This document shows positions 47,661 to 59,799 of a stretch of DNA of 64,000 nt, piece by piece. The number at the start of each line of letters is the position of its first letter. The stretch's first letter is position 1. A program made the translations under genes and the position numbers. This DNA is from Sclerodactyla briareus (taxonomy: Eukaryota > Echinodermata > Holothuroidea > Dendrochirotida > Sclerodactylidae): assembly GCA_026419785.1 (NCBI GenBank), contig JAODTK010005628.1, positions 62,001 through 126,000 of the forward strand, written 5' to 3'. The notes under the pieces were generated by a model, which was given only the letters and a program-made list of their open reading frames with translations, had not been told where the DNA came from and ran no database searches.

Positions 47661-50480
47661 CCTACCTTTTCTCGGCTTTTCAAGATTTTTTCTTCATGGA
47701 GATGGGGCTCAGTTCTAGGGATTGAATTTTGAGCATTGAGAACTAATTAAACATTTTTTGTAACACATCCCACCTCTGCATAAACCTATACTCCAGTCAT
47801 TTTTCCAGCTCAAGACTTAGGGGTGGTGGGAACTGTTCCCAAGATTGCTGGTTTATGCATGAGGTGCTAGGTAGTATCAAACTAGGATTATGTGCTAATA
47901 TTATTATTACAATATTTTATATCTATTTTTAAATTATTACATGGTCACAATCCTGTAAGTGACAATCGGTTAAGGTACTGTAGCACTTCAGTACAATTTA
48001 TTAGTTTGATGATATACTGTTGAAATTGCAAACATTCATTTCAACCCTCAAACGGTAACTATTCACAGTTTTAGCCTACTGTAACAAGACTTTTCCATGT
48101 CCTCCTCCGTGTCACAATCCAATTTTTTTTGGCATTCTAATGATCTGCCTTTAGAGAATAATATAGTGAAGCAGCAATATTTGTGTCATGACAACGTTGC
48201 TGTGTCGATCCTGCCAGCAACATTGAGATTTGTATTGATAAGAGGATTACCATTAGTTTGATTTGAGTAGGATCATTTCTAATATTGCATTCACAAAGAT
48301 TGCTGCCTGCTGATACTCTTGTGGCATATGAAGCATATCTTTATTTTATTTTGTTCATGCTTCAGGCTGGTTTGGTATTTTACCTCTGGGGAACAGTTTC
48401 TTCTTACATGTATCATTTCTTTCCACATATTATAAAAGTATGTGCACCGTTTCAGTCGAATTGGCACAATCACCTATTCGGGTGTTGGATCGCTGTTAAA
48501 CTCGATGTGGAAATAGTAGGCAATCCTTGTAATACAAGAAGCCTACATTTGTCTAGCATTGACAGAGAAACTCCTTTGACAAATCAAAACAACTTGTCAC
48601 CTAAATGTTGAAATTTTGCCCAAAATTGTCACGGTGTGCCTGGGGCCCTATGAAGACTTTTTTGGAAGCTGCAGTTCTCAATGAATGACTTGGTTGCCCC
48701 GTTCATCACAGTCACTGGTAACTATTTGAAATATTCAACATACCACACCTGGTACGTTCCCTCCCTCCGTTTGAATCTGTGTAGGAAGGAGAATCAAGGC
48801 ATACCGAGAGATTTGCAAAACGCCTACTGGACAGTGAAAAAGGTTTTTTCTGTGTTAAAAAAAGTTATAAATCACATGAGTCAATTGTACACCACTGATT
48901 CAAGGTACCACACTTTGCAACTGTGGCCTCAAATATTTACAAATATAGGTGAGCTGTGAGATTCTGTTGAATGCTACTAAAAAGTAGTTTTTGTGTTTTA
49001 AATTTGTTTTGCCCTCAGGGTGAGTGGGGTGGGTTCTGACCCCCAGAACCCTCTCCTTGCGTACGGCCACTAATACAAGCTACCACACTTTGCGACTGTG
49101 GCCTCAAACATCTACAAATATAGGTGAGAACAGAAACCACTTAATTGCCCAGATCATGTAGGAGTCTGTATTTCCCTTCCCAGTATTCATTTTACAAGTA
49201 AACAATGCAGTAAACAAAGGTTCTCTGCTAATTATAACTTCTTTTACTTTCTCATTCTCCCGTCTACATTTCCCGCAGTTGATTTCATGAAGTGGGGTCC
49301 ATTGTTCTGGGTTTGTTTTTTTCTTTGGTGGAAATGTACTCATTGTTTGCTCTTAGAAAATGAGTAAAATAATATTTTTGAGTTGGCCAGTTATAGATCC
49401 TCATAAGATGCAATCAAGAATGATTATTATTTGATGAGTACAGATGCTGATAATGTCAATAAATTATATATGTTAGGTAACAACAGGTTCTAAAAATTAT
49501 GCGGTGCTGCCTCGATGTTCGTAATATAAGTTTGAAGAGTAAATTTTCTAGTTTTTGCCGTTTGTTTTTTAAATTCCATCATGCAACATCTCAATGATTT
49601 CTGTACAACTCATTCTCCTGTATTGTAGCAAAAAATAATAATTGATCCATTATGCACTATCTTAGTATCTTTCTCGCTTAGCAAGTTTGCTTTTCCTGTG
49701 GGATGTTTCGAAAAGGCCTATCCTCCTTCTGTGTATGTATACAAGGGTTTAACTTGTACATTATGTTTTCATGCTCTTTCACGTAATGCCTAGTTCGAAC
49801 AAAAATGGATGGAGAATTTTCACTGTCACAAAGCCGTTTGCCCATATCGTAGGCACTTCACTGTAAAATAACGCAGACTCTCACATTTCTCACTTGCATG
49901 TGGTTAGGCCTAATTGTATTTGACCAATACTGGGTGCATGATGCTCTTGAGGGTGCTGCATATGAGGAGGTTTCTGATAACTACAAGACTGTGGTTCTGT
50001 TTAGATGCAATGTGATGACTCCCCAACATCAGGTTCCTTCATTGATGATGTGAGCTTGAAATAAAAATGTAATTAAAAGTTGACTTACATTATATAATAT
50101 CACTTATTTTCGTAAATCTCATGATGAGGCCAGATAATAGATGTGGGAACATGCTTTCATTGTGTCTACGTGCTACTCACTTCACACGTGATGATGTTGT
50201 GTAATACCAATAAGTATCTAAATATTAGTTAGTACTGAGACACCTCCAAACCTCCATTATTCTTCCACTGGTCATTTTTTTCTCTTCGCTTTCCTCTTCC
50301 CTCGTGGTGTTCGTGTTGGAAAAGACTTGCAACAATGAACTATGGATGTGATTTAGAGCTTTTTCTGACAAGTTATGGCCTAACAGATCCTTGTAACTAT
50401 GGGTACCTACTGACGGGCGCAACCAATAAAATCCGACATGGATCACAGTATTGTTCCATAAATATATAGAAAACTTCCCT
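47661..50480. other. Intergenic; one ~58-bp direct repeat pair
   Basis: accacactttgcaactgtgg and its flanks (48899-48957) recur at 49072-49130, ending in the same acaaatataggtgag. No gene recognised in the rest. Confidence 0.55.
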
Positions 50481-50488
50481 CCCAAAAG

Positions 50489-50955
50489 GTGCTGAAAAAA
50501 ATACACAGATTTACGCCAGAACTAGAGAACCAGAGTGCTAGATAAATATTCTTACACTGTCCTGGACAAGTCGGGTCTCCATTAATAGATTTCAGACATG
50601 CGATTCAATTGCGTGTGCTCTCGAAAATTGTATCACCCTGGGAAAAAAATACACAGATTTAACCAGAACTAGCGACCAGTGCAGATAACTATTCTTACAA
50701 CTGTCCTGCACCCGCCTGGGTCTCACATGATATATGTCAACATGGGCGATTCAAAGTGTGTATGCTCTCAGAAAACAATTTGTATCAATCAACCCTGGGG
50801 AAAAAAATACACAGGATTTAAACCATAACTAGAGAACCATAGTTCAAGATAAATATTCTTACAACTGTCTGACAAGCCTGGGGTCTCACATGATAATCAA
50901 CATGCGTTCAAGTTTGTATGCTCCTTAGACAAAAATTGTATCACCACTTGAAATA
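50489..50955. repeat. ~150-bp tandem repeat, three copies
   Basis: Units starting aaaaaaatacacagattta at about 50495, 50645 and 50803 share aactagagaacca, aaatattcttacaactgtc, gggtctcacatgata and aaattgtatcac. Divergence is mostly short indels. Confidence 0.85.
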
Positions 50956-52770
50956 GACTAGTTTTACCCATGGTTTGCAAGTTTTTTCGTAGGCAGATGT
51001 GATCTGCGAAATGTTTTTCCTTCATTATACCCTGACTGGGTCATCTTGCTAACTGCTGTCCACTAAGTCTAGAGTGCTAGTTGTACTAGAAGATAATAAA
51101 GCTAATGCCCAAGTTGTGGTGAATTCCATCATGCTTCCTATATGATAGATAGCCCTTGTGGCGGGAGACGTTTTAACGTAGCGCTTCAAAATCCTTTGAA
51201 GTGCAACATGCGGTTGGCATATCTCAGTTGGCAGAAGAGTGCTCACATTTCTTCTTCTCCCTTTTTTTAGTATGCTCGCTGGACATAGGTGCAGGGTGCT
51301 CCATATCTCACTATTCCTTGTGATACACAACTGATGCCCAATCTCAGTCATGTCTTAAAATGCACATTTTCTTGCTACTTATGTTGATTCTTGTGTCAAT
51401 TTTAGAAGTGTGTGCCCCAAGCCTAAGTAAGGCTGAGAGCCCATCACAGTTTGAATCATGTATGTGGTACTTGTGGGCCCAGCAACGCTGAAGCACAATC
51501 AGTGATTGGTTGTTGCAAATTATCTACAGATAACAATGGCAGAGGCATAAAAGTGTCTTTCCCAAGCTGTGGATTGTATCATGAGATACTAAGATTGATA
51601 ACCAGTACTACGAGGGTACTAAGATTTGCAGTTTTCCCTGACGCCAGTGACTACTGACTTATTAGATGTCATCTTCAGCAGTACCCTTTCACAAATGATA
51701 GGTATCCACTCAGATGCCTCGCCACACTTTACAGAGAGCTAAACCTATCAGACAAAAAAAAAGACCATCCATACCTAACGCTGCACCAAGCTAGAAAATG
51801 TGGCAGTGTCACAAAATCAGCCAATCACAGTGACACTTTTTACAATAATATGATAATAGATCCTCGACACATGCGCTTTGAAATGAAGATACATTGATGA
51901 CTCTTTCATTGCATGAGATCTTTCTTCGGGTAGTGTTGTTGTTTATTGACAGAATTCAATTTGAATGATTGAATGAATGCGATCACCTGAAATTATGGTG
52001 TTGTGATGTTAAGTTTGGGACGGCACGGTACAGGGTTCCATTGTGGAGGCTTCTATTACCTTAACTCACACATGTGGATTTGGAAGACCTCATCAATAAA
52101 ATGGAGAGAATGTTGGTCTTGATTTGATTAAACACTGTTCACGGTATATTGGTTGATTTGAACATGTGCATTTCTGGATAAATGGCTCATAAAGTGCCAT
52201 TACATCTTTTTCGAATTGCATGGTATTCAAAAGTTTTTTTTTGTGAATGTTCAAATATATGTCTTAGTAGTTTGGTCCATCATTGTGTTGTCACAGTCCA
52301 ATTCATTGTAATCAATTGTGACTGATTTCTCCATGTCTGGTTAAAAGGGTTGTGTTTCCCCATTTGAAAACGGTTGTATTTTTCTGTACTGGAATGCTTG
52401 TGGTAATAGAACCCTGGAACTCCTCTGAATTTTTTTACAGTCTGGTATGAAATGCGGTACAGACTTGAGAACATCCATTAAAGCTTAGGATTAAGAAATA
52501 CCCTAGTGTTATTCACTGTATTTTGTGTTGTGCATGCCTTTTTATTCAGTCAAGTATGTATTGTCCTAATTTCATGTTTGTTTGGTTCATGGGTAGGGTA
52601 TAGTCAATAAATATTATTATATAATAACACTTCCCATTGTTATTGACTTCATTTTTTCAATTCTTAGCATTCTCAGCCATATGCCTGGGTGAGCTATTGC
52701 GATCGTGCATCCATGGTGTCAACAATTGATTCCATTGCCACTCCTACAGTGTTGTGGTCGATCATAATTA
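50956..52770. other. Intergenic, nothing recognised
   Basis: No homology or repeat recognised. Confidence 0.5.
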
Positions 52771-52779
52771 AACTCGTCC

Positions 52780-53190
52780 AATGATCATAATGGAGGGGCA
52801 TCTGGGGTTTTCATGAATTGAGTCAAAGTTCAGCATCTGGGGTCAATTTTGATCTTCCTTTTTGAACAGTCAAGTAACTTCTTTCTTTCCTTTTTAAGGT
52901 CGAAGGTCATCTAGGGTTAATTTTGGGCCATTTTGCTCAAACGGTCAAGCAGCGTCTCCTACAGTTCAATAAGATGTTTCATGTAACTTCAGTCAGTATT
53001 ATCAGTGACCAAGCAGCTTCATGCAGAAGGGAGAATCAGTAATTTTCGGTCACTATTACTATTGAATAATGGTCATATGGAGCGTTCAGGAATTTTAGAT
53101 CAAAAGCCATCGAGGGGTCGATTTCAGGCGATTTTGTTCAAATGGTCAAGCCACTTCTATTTTGTTAGAACATTGTGCGGCTTCACTTTC
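52780..53190. repeat. Degenerate repeats with 'ttttgctcaaacggtcaag'
   Basis: Two or three related units (about 52850, 52930 and 53130) carry gatcaaaag/ggtcgaaggtcat text upstream of the 300-bp array. Confidence 0.55.
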
Positions 53191-53319
53191 TACAGAATAG
53201 TTTGGATAATCATGGAAGTTGGTACTCGAGCCTATTTTGTTGATTCATTTTTTTATTCCTTGACTGAAGTCAGGGAATCTATGCAGTTCATGAGTGTGTG
53301 TGTGTGATGCCTGGTTTGT

Positions 53320-54240
53320 GAAGAGCATAACTTGACCCCACCTGGATGGATGAAGCTCATACTCAAGGTATATGGGGTTCCCCATAATGAGTACATGATC
53401 CCTATTATTTTGGGGTCAGGTCAAAGAGGAGGTCCAGATCGCTTGGTCCAATCAAGTTGGAATTCAGTGTGTAGCTTTCTTATGGGGAGTACAAGCCCCA
53501 ATCGTTTTTTTGCAGACCAGTGGTCATTTTTGGGAAAGATGACAAAATTGATATTTGGGCAATTTCAGCTAGTGAAGAGCATAACTTGACCCCACCTGGA
53601 TGGATGAAGCTCATACTCAAGGTATATGGGGTTCCCCATAATGAGTACATGATCCCTACTGTTTTGGGGTCAGGTCAAAGGTCATCTGAGGTCATTAGAG
53701 GTGAAAGTCTGAAAATCTTGTGGAGAGGATAAGTCCAGAACGCTTGGTCCAATCAAGTTGAAATTTGGTGTGTAGCTTTCTTATGGGGAGTACAAGCACC
53801 CTATTGTTTTTGGTGCAGACCAGGAGTCATTTTTGAGGAACAATGGAAAAATTGAAAAACTGATATTTCGGGCAATTTCAGCTAGTGAAGAGCATAACTC
53901 GATCCCACCTGATTAGACGAAGCTCATGCTTGGTATGTGGGTTCCCCATAATGAATACACAATCTCTATAGTTTGGGGTCAGGTCAAAGGTCATCTGAGG
54001 TCGAAGTCTGAAAATCTTGTGAAGAGAGTAAGTCTTAAGGATGCTTGGTCCAATCAAGTTGAAATTTGGTGTGTAGCTTTCGTATGGGGATTACAAGCAC
54101 CCTATTGTTTTTGGTGCAGACAGGGGTCATTTTGGGGGAAAATGAGAAATTGTGAGAAATATATTATTTTGGCAATTTCAGCTTGCGAAGAGCAAACTCG
54201 ACCCCACCTGGATGGATGAAGCTCATACTGATACTACAGA
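53320..54240. repeat. ~300-bp tandem array with stacked AGGTCA motifs
   Basis: Units begin gaagagcataacttgacccc near 53320, 53575, 53888 and 54188 (the last partial). Each includes ggggttccccataatgagta, ggggtcaggtcaaaggtcat, cttggtccaatcaagttg and tttcttatggggagtacaag. The first unit is shorter by about 50 bp. Non-coding. Confidence 0.9.
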
Positions 54241-56955
54241 GTGGATGTACCTCATACTTGGTGTGTGCCTCCCATAATGATTCCACAATCCATATTACTT
54301 TGGGTCAAAGTTAATCAGCTTAACAAACTTATATAAGTGAAAGGTCATGAGGCAGTCAAGGAACCATAAAGCCGCGCGCTTTCTGGTTTACTCAAATATA
54401 TAAATTATAGGTGAGCTACTGTGCCATTGGCATTTGGTTCCATATGTTAAATAGAATAAGCGAGTAGAGTAGTATGTTCTGGGATTGAACACGGAGACAA
54501 TATTTGCTAGATACCAGATATGTCGTTTCGGTTTAGGTGTTTTAGTTGTTTCATTCATTTCAAGATTACAGTGATTGAGAACAATTTACTGGTTAGCAGA
54601 TGCACGTAAAATAAAATAAATAACAACACGCGGCTGCCTAAAATATACACAATCAATCCCTCCTCAAATCTACGAGGACTACTGAACGATCATGGAATGT
54701 TGTGAAGGTGATTAAATGGAAACTTTGTATATCAAATTAGCCGAAAATCTGCTGACAATTATTGACCTTTGGTGAAGTTGACTAACTCTAGGAACAGAGG
54801 TGGACTGTATCCACAAAGCTTCATTGAAATTGAAAAACACTGGCATATATGAATTTGCAAATTGCACATTAATTCACCAGGTTTAGTTGAAATCTGGCAA
54901 AGTCCTGAATTTCCTGATGTTCTTGCCAACAAACCAACATGCCTACTCTGGGATTGTACCCACCACACCATGTTGACTCGACAACCATGTTGGCTTGACA
55001 GGGACCTATATGTGATTAAGTTTTTACGAATGGGCTGGAGGAAGTTTGCTGAAAAAAGAAAAATATTCGTTTGATCCGTGCCTCATGCCGAGAGAGGTGT
55101 GTATGTTTATTTATGTTAAGGACAACACATGGCTCTGTTTGTGGCATGTAAGTTGGAGGTCAAAACAAAGGTCCCCTTGATTGGTTATGGGCTTGTGAAC
55201 ACCATAACTGTTCAATGCAAAAGATGGAGAGGGCACATAGGGTATGTAGCTTGGCCAGGAATGATGGGTATTGAACATATCATTCTGGGTCATAGATCAT
55301 GCGATATCAACTCTTAACGGACTAGTCTCAACAATGAACATATCACACAATCACTAAAACATCACCTTCTCTATTATGATTCAACTGGCGGCCATTCAGC
55401 GTGAATTACTCAAGAAAAATAAGCATAAACATGTATGAAAAGGAATGACTGTCACGTCTGATACATATCTACCAGATGAACTTCAGTCAAAATACAGCAC
55501 TCAAATCATTTCTTTTGGAGAAGAACATGGTGTTCAGTCTGCAAAATTTCAAAGAGACGGCGAGCCGTAACAAATGCTTTCGTTCGCCACAGGAACCTAT
55601 TCAAAAATTACAAATTTTGACCAATGCTATCGTTTCAACAGCTTATGATTTCAATTGTAGTTTTGTATCAGACAATACAATAGAATTACTGCAGTATGGG
55701 TTAAGTCGTTAGCTGGAACAACAGGAGGACATAAAATAAGGGTTGAATGGAACTTCAACACGGTTATATTTATTCGCTACAAAATTTTGATGATGGGGGA
55801 TGGGGGTTGATCATCCCACAAATTCATAAACCTGCCTGCAAGCAATGGGCCATGTTACCACCATATGCAGCCAATAGGAGCCGGTCACACATAACGATGA
55901 AAATGCAGATCGATGCAAAAGCCGAAAATTCAGTGTTACCAACCAGTAGCCTGGCTAAAGCAGACGATATGAAGAAGCCATTCCCAAAAATAGAGGGGGT
56001 ATCGCTCTTTAGTTATATACCATGGTCGAATATCACCAAATATCGTCTGCAGGACTTCGTTTGAAAATCCCCGAAATTGGGATTCTGCTCATTACGATCA
56101 GGTGACGTAGATGTTCAGTCTCATCAGTAGCCCACGGGGAGTTGGTATGGATGGGAGCACCCTGAATAGATTCGCAGAACATCGCCCCATTTAGGTCATG
56201 AAATCTTACAGAAGACGTTCAAGAACCTGTTACAACACCGAAAATGAGAAATTATTGAAGAAGATGCCTTTGAAGCCTAAAAATTGACCCGAAGCACTGC
56301 TTCGGCTATGCGCAGGCCTATTTGAGCTGTTTGTATCGCGGCAGAGGTCAGAAAAATAGGAATCCTTCAAAGGGTCAAATAAGACAAGAATATCCATCTA
56401 AACGTCAGGCCAAACATGGTTGGGTAGGTCTAAACATTCCAAATCAGACAATAAGTAATTTCAGGCAGACAGGGCGTTTTCCAGTATTGATTGAAAGAGA
56501 TGATGTCCGATTGCGCAATAACGTTGACGTCGCACGCCCACTAGTACGCCCATGATTCAGCTCGACAGCGACAGAACGAAGTCGCACCGGCGTTTGTTTA
56601 GGAAAATACCTGCACATATGGTGAATGAGGCTGATACGAGGGTGAAAACAAATTAAGAGCCTGTTTCGACAGGGTAACCAACCAGAGAATGTTTACAGTG
56701 ACGTCATAGCTCTTCACCTAGCAGCTGCTCCGAGCTGTGTTACCATGGGCTTCTATCGCTTATGAGCGCAGCGCTCCAACTTTAATTATTGTTACAGCAT
56801 GGAACCGAGCTTCAGAATGAGGATACAGTGACTGAAATAGCCAGCCGAGCAACTTCTCTCCACAAGCATGTCTTCAAATAATCAAATGATAATGTACCTA
56901 TTGTCAAAGGTACAGGGACAGTTTTTCTCGAAACCCGTCACAACACCAGTGTGGG
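54241..56955. other. Intergenic, nothing recognised
   Basis: Short open frames only; no recognised family. Confidence 0.5.
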
Positions 56956-56959
56956 ATTT

Positions 56960-58135
56960 TTGTTTCAACAAGAAGAGAAACAGTGAGCTGCAGTAAGTTC
57001 TTTACTTGTATGTGATTATACCAATGTTGTTACATTGGAGATCACAGAAAGTTTTTGCATTGTTTGGCGTTGTCATTCCTCTAGCCCATTTCGTTTGGGT
57101 TATCGGGTTGGTTACACCATTTAAAAAATAATTGAAAATGTTGACAAACAAACCAGGAGCTGACCTAGGTCAATAGGCCTGAATATGCAAAATGTGATTT
57201 AAATGTACAGGGGAAGCAGCTACCTATTTTACAAATTATTCATAGTATATTCAAACACAGATAATCAATAGTAGCAATCTCCGGTTTGTAGGGTTGAACA
57301 CGGTCACCATCAGTGGTCATTAGACATTCTCGAGACCGTGTTTGAAGCCGATAACGTTTGTGCTGAGAACAAAATAATGTCCTGCTGGTCACATGAATAA
57401 CACGCCGGCTTAGACTCTCAGAGTTGTTGGCTATCAAGACAGTGACACCTGGTTCATCACACACATTCATCAAAGGGCATTCTTCTGAAAGTTCCTTCTA
57501 CAAGCTGCAAATGTTTTGCAGACCACTCTTCTGGTATCGCTGGTCGAACATGGAGTTGCCTCTGAAGAGTCGGTCTGAAGCATAATCAAAGTTTGAGTGG
57601 CTTTGAAGACTCGCTTATTTTTAACTACAAAAAATTTTACAGGGCGATCAAGTGCTTCCAACATCAATAGCGCTAGCATATACCTAGCTCCCATTTTACC
57701 CTTTATGGTATATATGCTAGCCCCCCAGTCCGAATAATTAACACACTTCGCATATAAGTGTCGTTCGCCTCCCGCAGTAAAGATAATTTGATAGGTGCCC
57801 ATATTTTCTGTACTCTGATATCGCTCAGAGGCATTCGCATGAGTTCTGGTTCTACTAGAAAATTAATGTCCAATATAACGATCAAATACAGATATATCTT
57901 TTTAAGTCAATTACGGCAGTATGGGGGAATAACCCTGTATAAGCAGTATGATTTCTATATTATATATAAATATATCGAATAATATATGATATACAATATA
58001 ATATATAGGGATATGGAAGATCCTGTGTGAACATTTTGCTATGTCCGAAGATATGCAATCTGATTCATCCGGACCACGACTAATAACTGTCCTCTGCCAC
58101 CACATGCAATATTGCAATGACATTTTGAGTTTTTT
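56960..58135. repeat. 1.17-kb direct duplication, copy 1
   Basis: Collinear along its whole length with 58145-59345. Shared landmarks include aggagctgacctaggtcaat (57156 and 58353), aaagggcattcttctgaaag (57472 and 58662) and ccactgacattttga at the end. Differences are largely single-base indels. Confidence 0.93.
57240..57885 (-). other. Unrecognised open frames inside the duplication, minus strand
   Basis: A 110-codon frame (57802-57470) overlaps by 4 bases a 77-codon frame (57473-57240). A single frameshift would join them, and a further partly overlapping 60-codon frame lies upstream (57885-57703). Text such as CVNYSDWGASIYTIKGKMGA and NNSESLSRRVIHVTSR is not a family I know. The second duplicate copy breaks the same frames with many indels. 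Coding status is uncertain. Confidence 0.25.
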
Positions 58136-58144
58136 TTTTTTTCT

Positions 58145-59171
58145 TTTTCCTGTATGATTGTTTTCAACAAAGAAAGAAACAGTGAGGCAGTAAGTTCGTT
58201 TACTGTATTATTTTATACAAATGTTGTGACATTCGGAGATCACGAGGAAGTTTTTGCTTGTTTTGGCTTTGTATCCATCTCGCCACATTTCGTTTGGGTT
58301 ATTCGGGCTTGTTACACATTAAAAACAAAGAATGTAAAAGGTTGCAAAAAACAAGGAGCTGACCTAGGTCAATAGGCCTGAAGATGCAAAATGATTTAAA
58401 TTTACAGGGGACGCAGCTACTATTAAAATTATTTCATAGATATCAACATAGAATATATCAAAGTAGCAATCTCCCTGTTTGGTAGGGTTTGACAGCGCGT
58501 CAACCATCAGTGGTCATTAGACATTCTCGAGAAGTGTTCATCCGATAATCGTTTGTGCTGAGAAAAAATCACTCCTGGTTCACATGAAATTAACACTGGC
58601 TTAGCTCTCAGGTTGTTGGGATATCAAGACAGTGACACTGCGTCATCACACACATTCATCAAAGGGCATTCTTCTGAAAGTTCCTTCTACAAGCTGCAAA
58701 GTTTTGACAGACCCTCTTCTGGTATCGCTGGTTCCGAACATGGAGTGCTCTTAAAGTCGCGTCTGAAGAAGCAGAATCAAAGTTGAGTGGCTTGAAGGAA
58801 CTCGCGGATATTAAGCTCAAGTATTTTACATGGCGATTCCAAGTGACTTCCCAACATCAATATGCGCTAGCTATACCGAGACTCCATTTTAACCTTTAGG
58901 TAGTATATGCTAGCCCCCCAGTCTAATAATTAACACAATGCGCATTATGAAGGTCTTGTCAGCCTCCCGCAAGGTAATAGATAATTTGATAGGTGCACAT
59001 ATTTTCTGTATCTCTGACTATAGGTCGAGGCATCGCATGAGTTCTGGATTCTATAGACAATAATGTCCAATATAACATCAAATACAGAGAGATGATCTTT
59101 TTTTTTCAAGTCAATTAGGCAGTATGGGGGAAAAACCCTGTTATATATCAGATGATTGTATATATATAATA

Positions 59172-59202
<31 letters not shown>

Positions 59203-59345
59203 AAACATAATAATATATGGATAGGTAATATTCTGTTTTGAACATTTTTGTATGTCCGAAGATTCTGCACACTGATCATACGAGCGCACGAATAATTAAC
59301 ATGTCCTCGAGCCACACACGCAATTATGCCACTGACATTTTGATT
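58145..59345. repeat. 1.17-kb direct duplication, copy 2
   Basis: Tandem partner of 56960-58135, separated by a T-rich joint. It carries many single-base gains and losses relative to copy 1 and a longer TA microsatellite (59156-59215). Confidence 0.93.
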
Positions 59346-59504
59346 CCTTGACTCGCGATCAGATGTTGGTTCTTTTAATAAGTCACCTCTCGTTATCGTT
59401 GACGGGCCACGAAAGAAGTAGCCATATGACCACACATACAGCAAAAAAAGGACATTGGTTGGCATTTAGCTTTTGGGTTTGCCCTCCTACTTACCAGCCC
59501 CAAC

Positions 59505-59790
59505 AGATCAGCTTGGTTGGTAGAGCTAACGGACTGGCAATCAAAAGGTTGCGAGTTTGGGTCCCAATGGCCAATCAACTTTCCATGTACCCTTGGACAA
59601 ATACTTTGTCTCCAATTGCCTCACCCCACCAGGCAAATTGGGGACCTGTGAGGAATTCGCGCCTATAGGCAGCAGCTAACTCTCCAGGGGTGTTGGAGAG
59701 AGCGGTACGGTTCCTGTGATCAGGGTTAGCCTGACAGAGCGCTAGTGAGAAGTCTACGACGATAGGAAGGCAAGCAAGAGGATATTATTT
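59505..59790 (+). mobile_element. tRNA-derived SINE
   Basis: The head agcttggttggtagagctaa (A box) and gttgcgagtttgggtccca (B box, about 59549-59567) have tRNA-like spacing. A body follows with ctccaattgcctcacccc, ggggacctgtgaggaattcg and gcagctaactctccagggg. It differs from the SINE at 40.1 kb. No tail repeat was clearly seen. Confidence 0.75.
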
Positions 59791-59799
59791 GATCTTACT

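Noticed and set aside
59156-59215. Possible AT-rich replication origin
   Set aside because: It is a plain TA microsatellite within the duplicated block, with nothing origin-specific visible.
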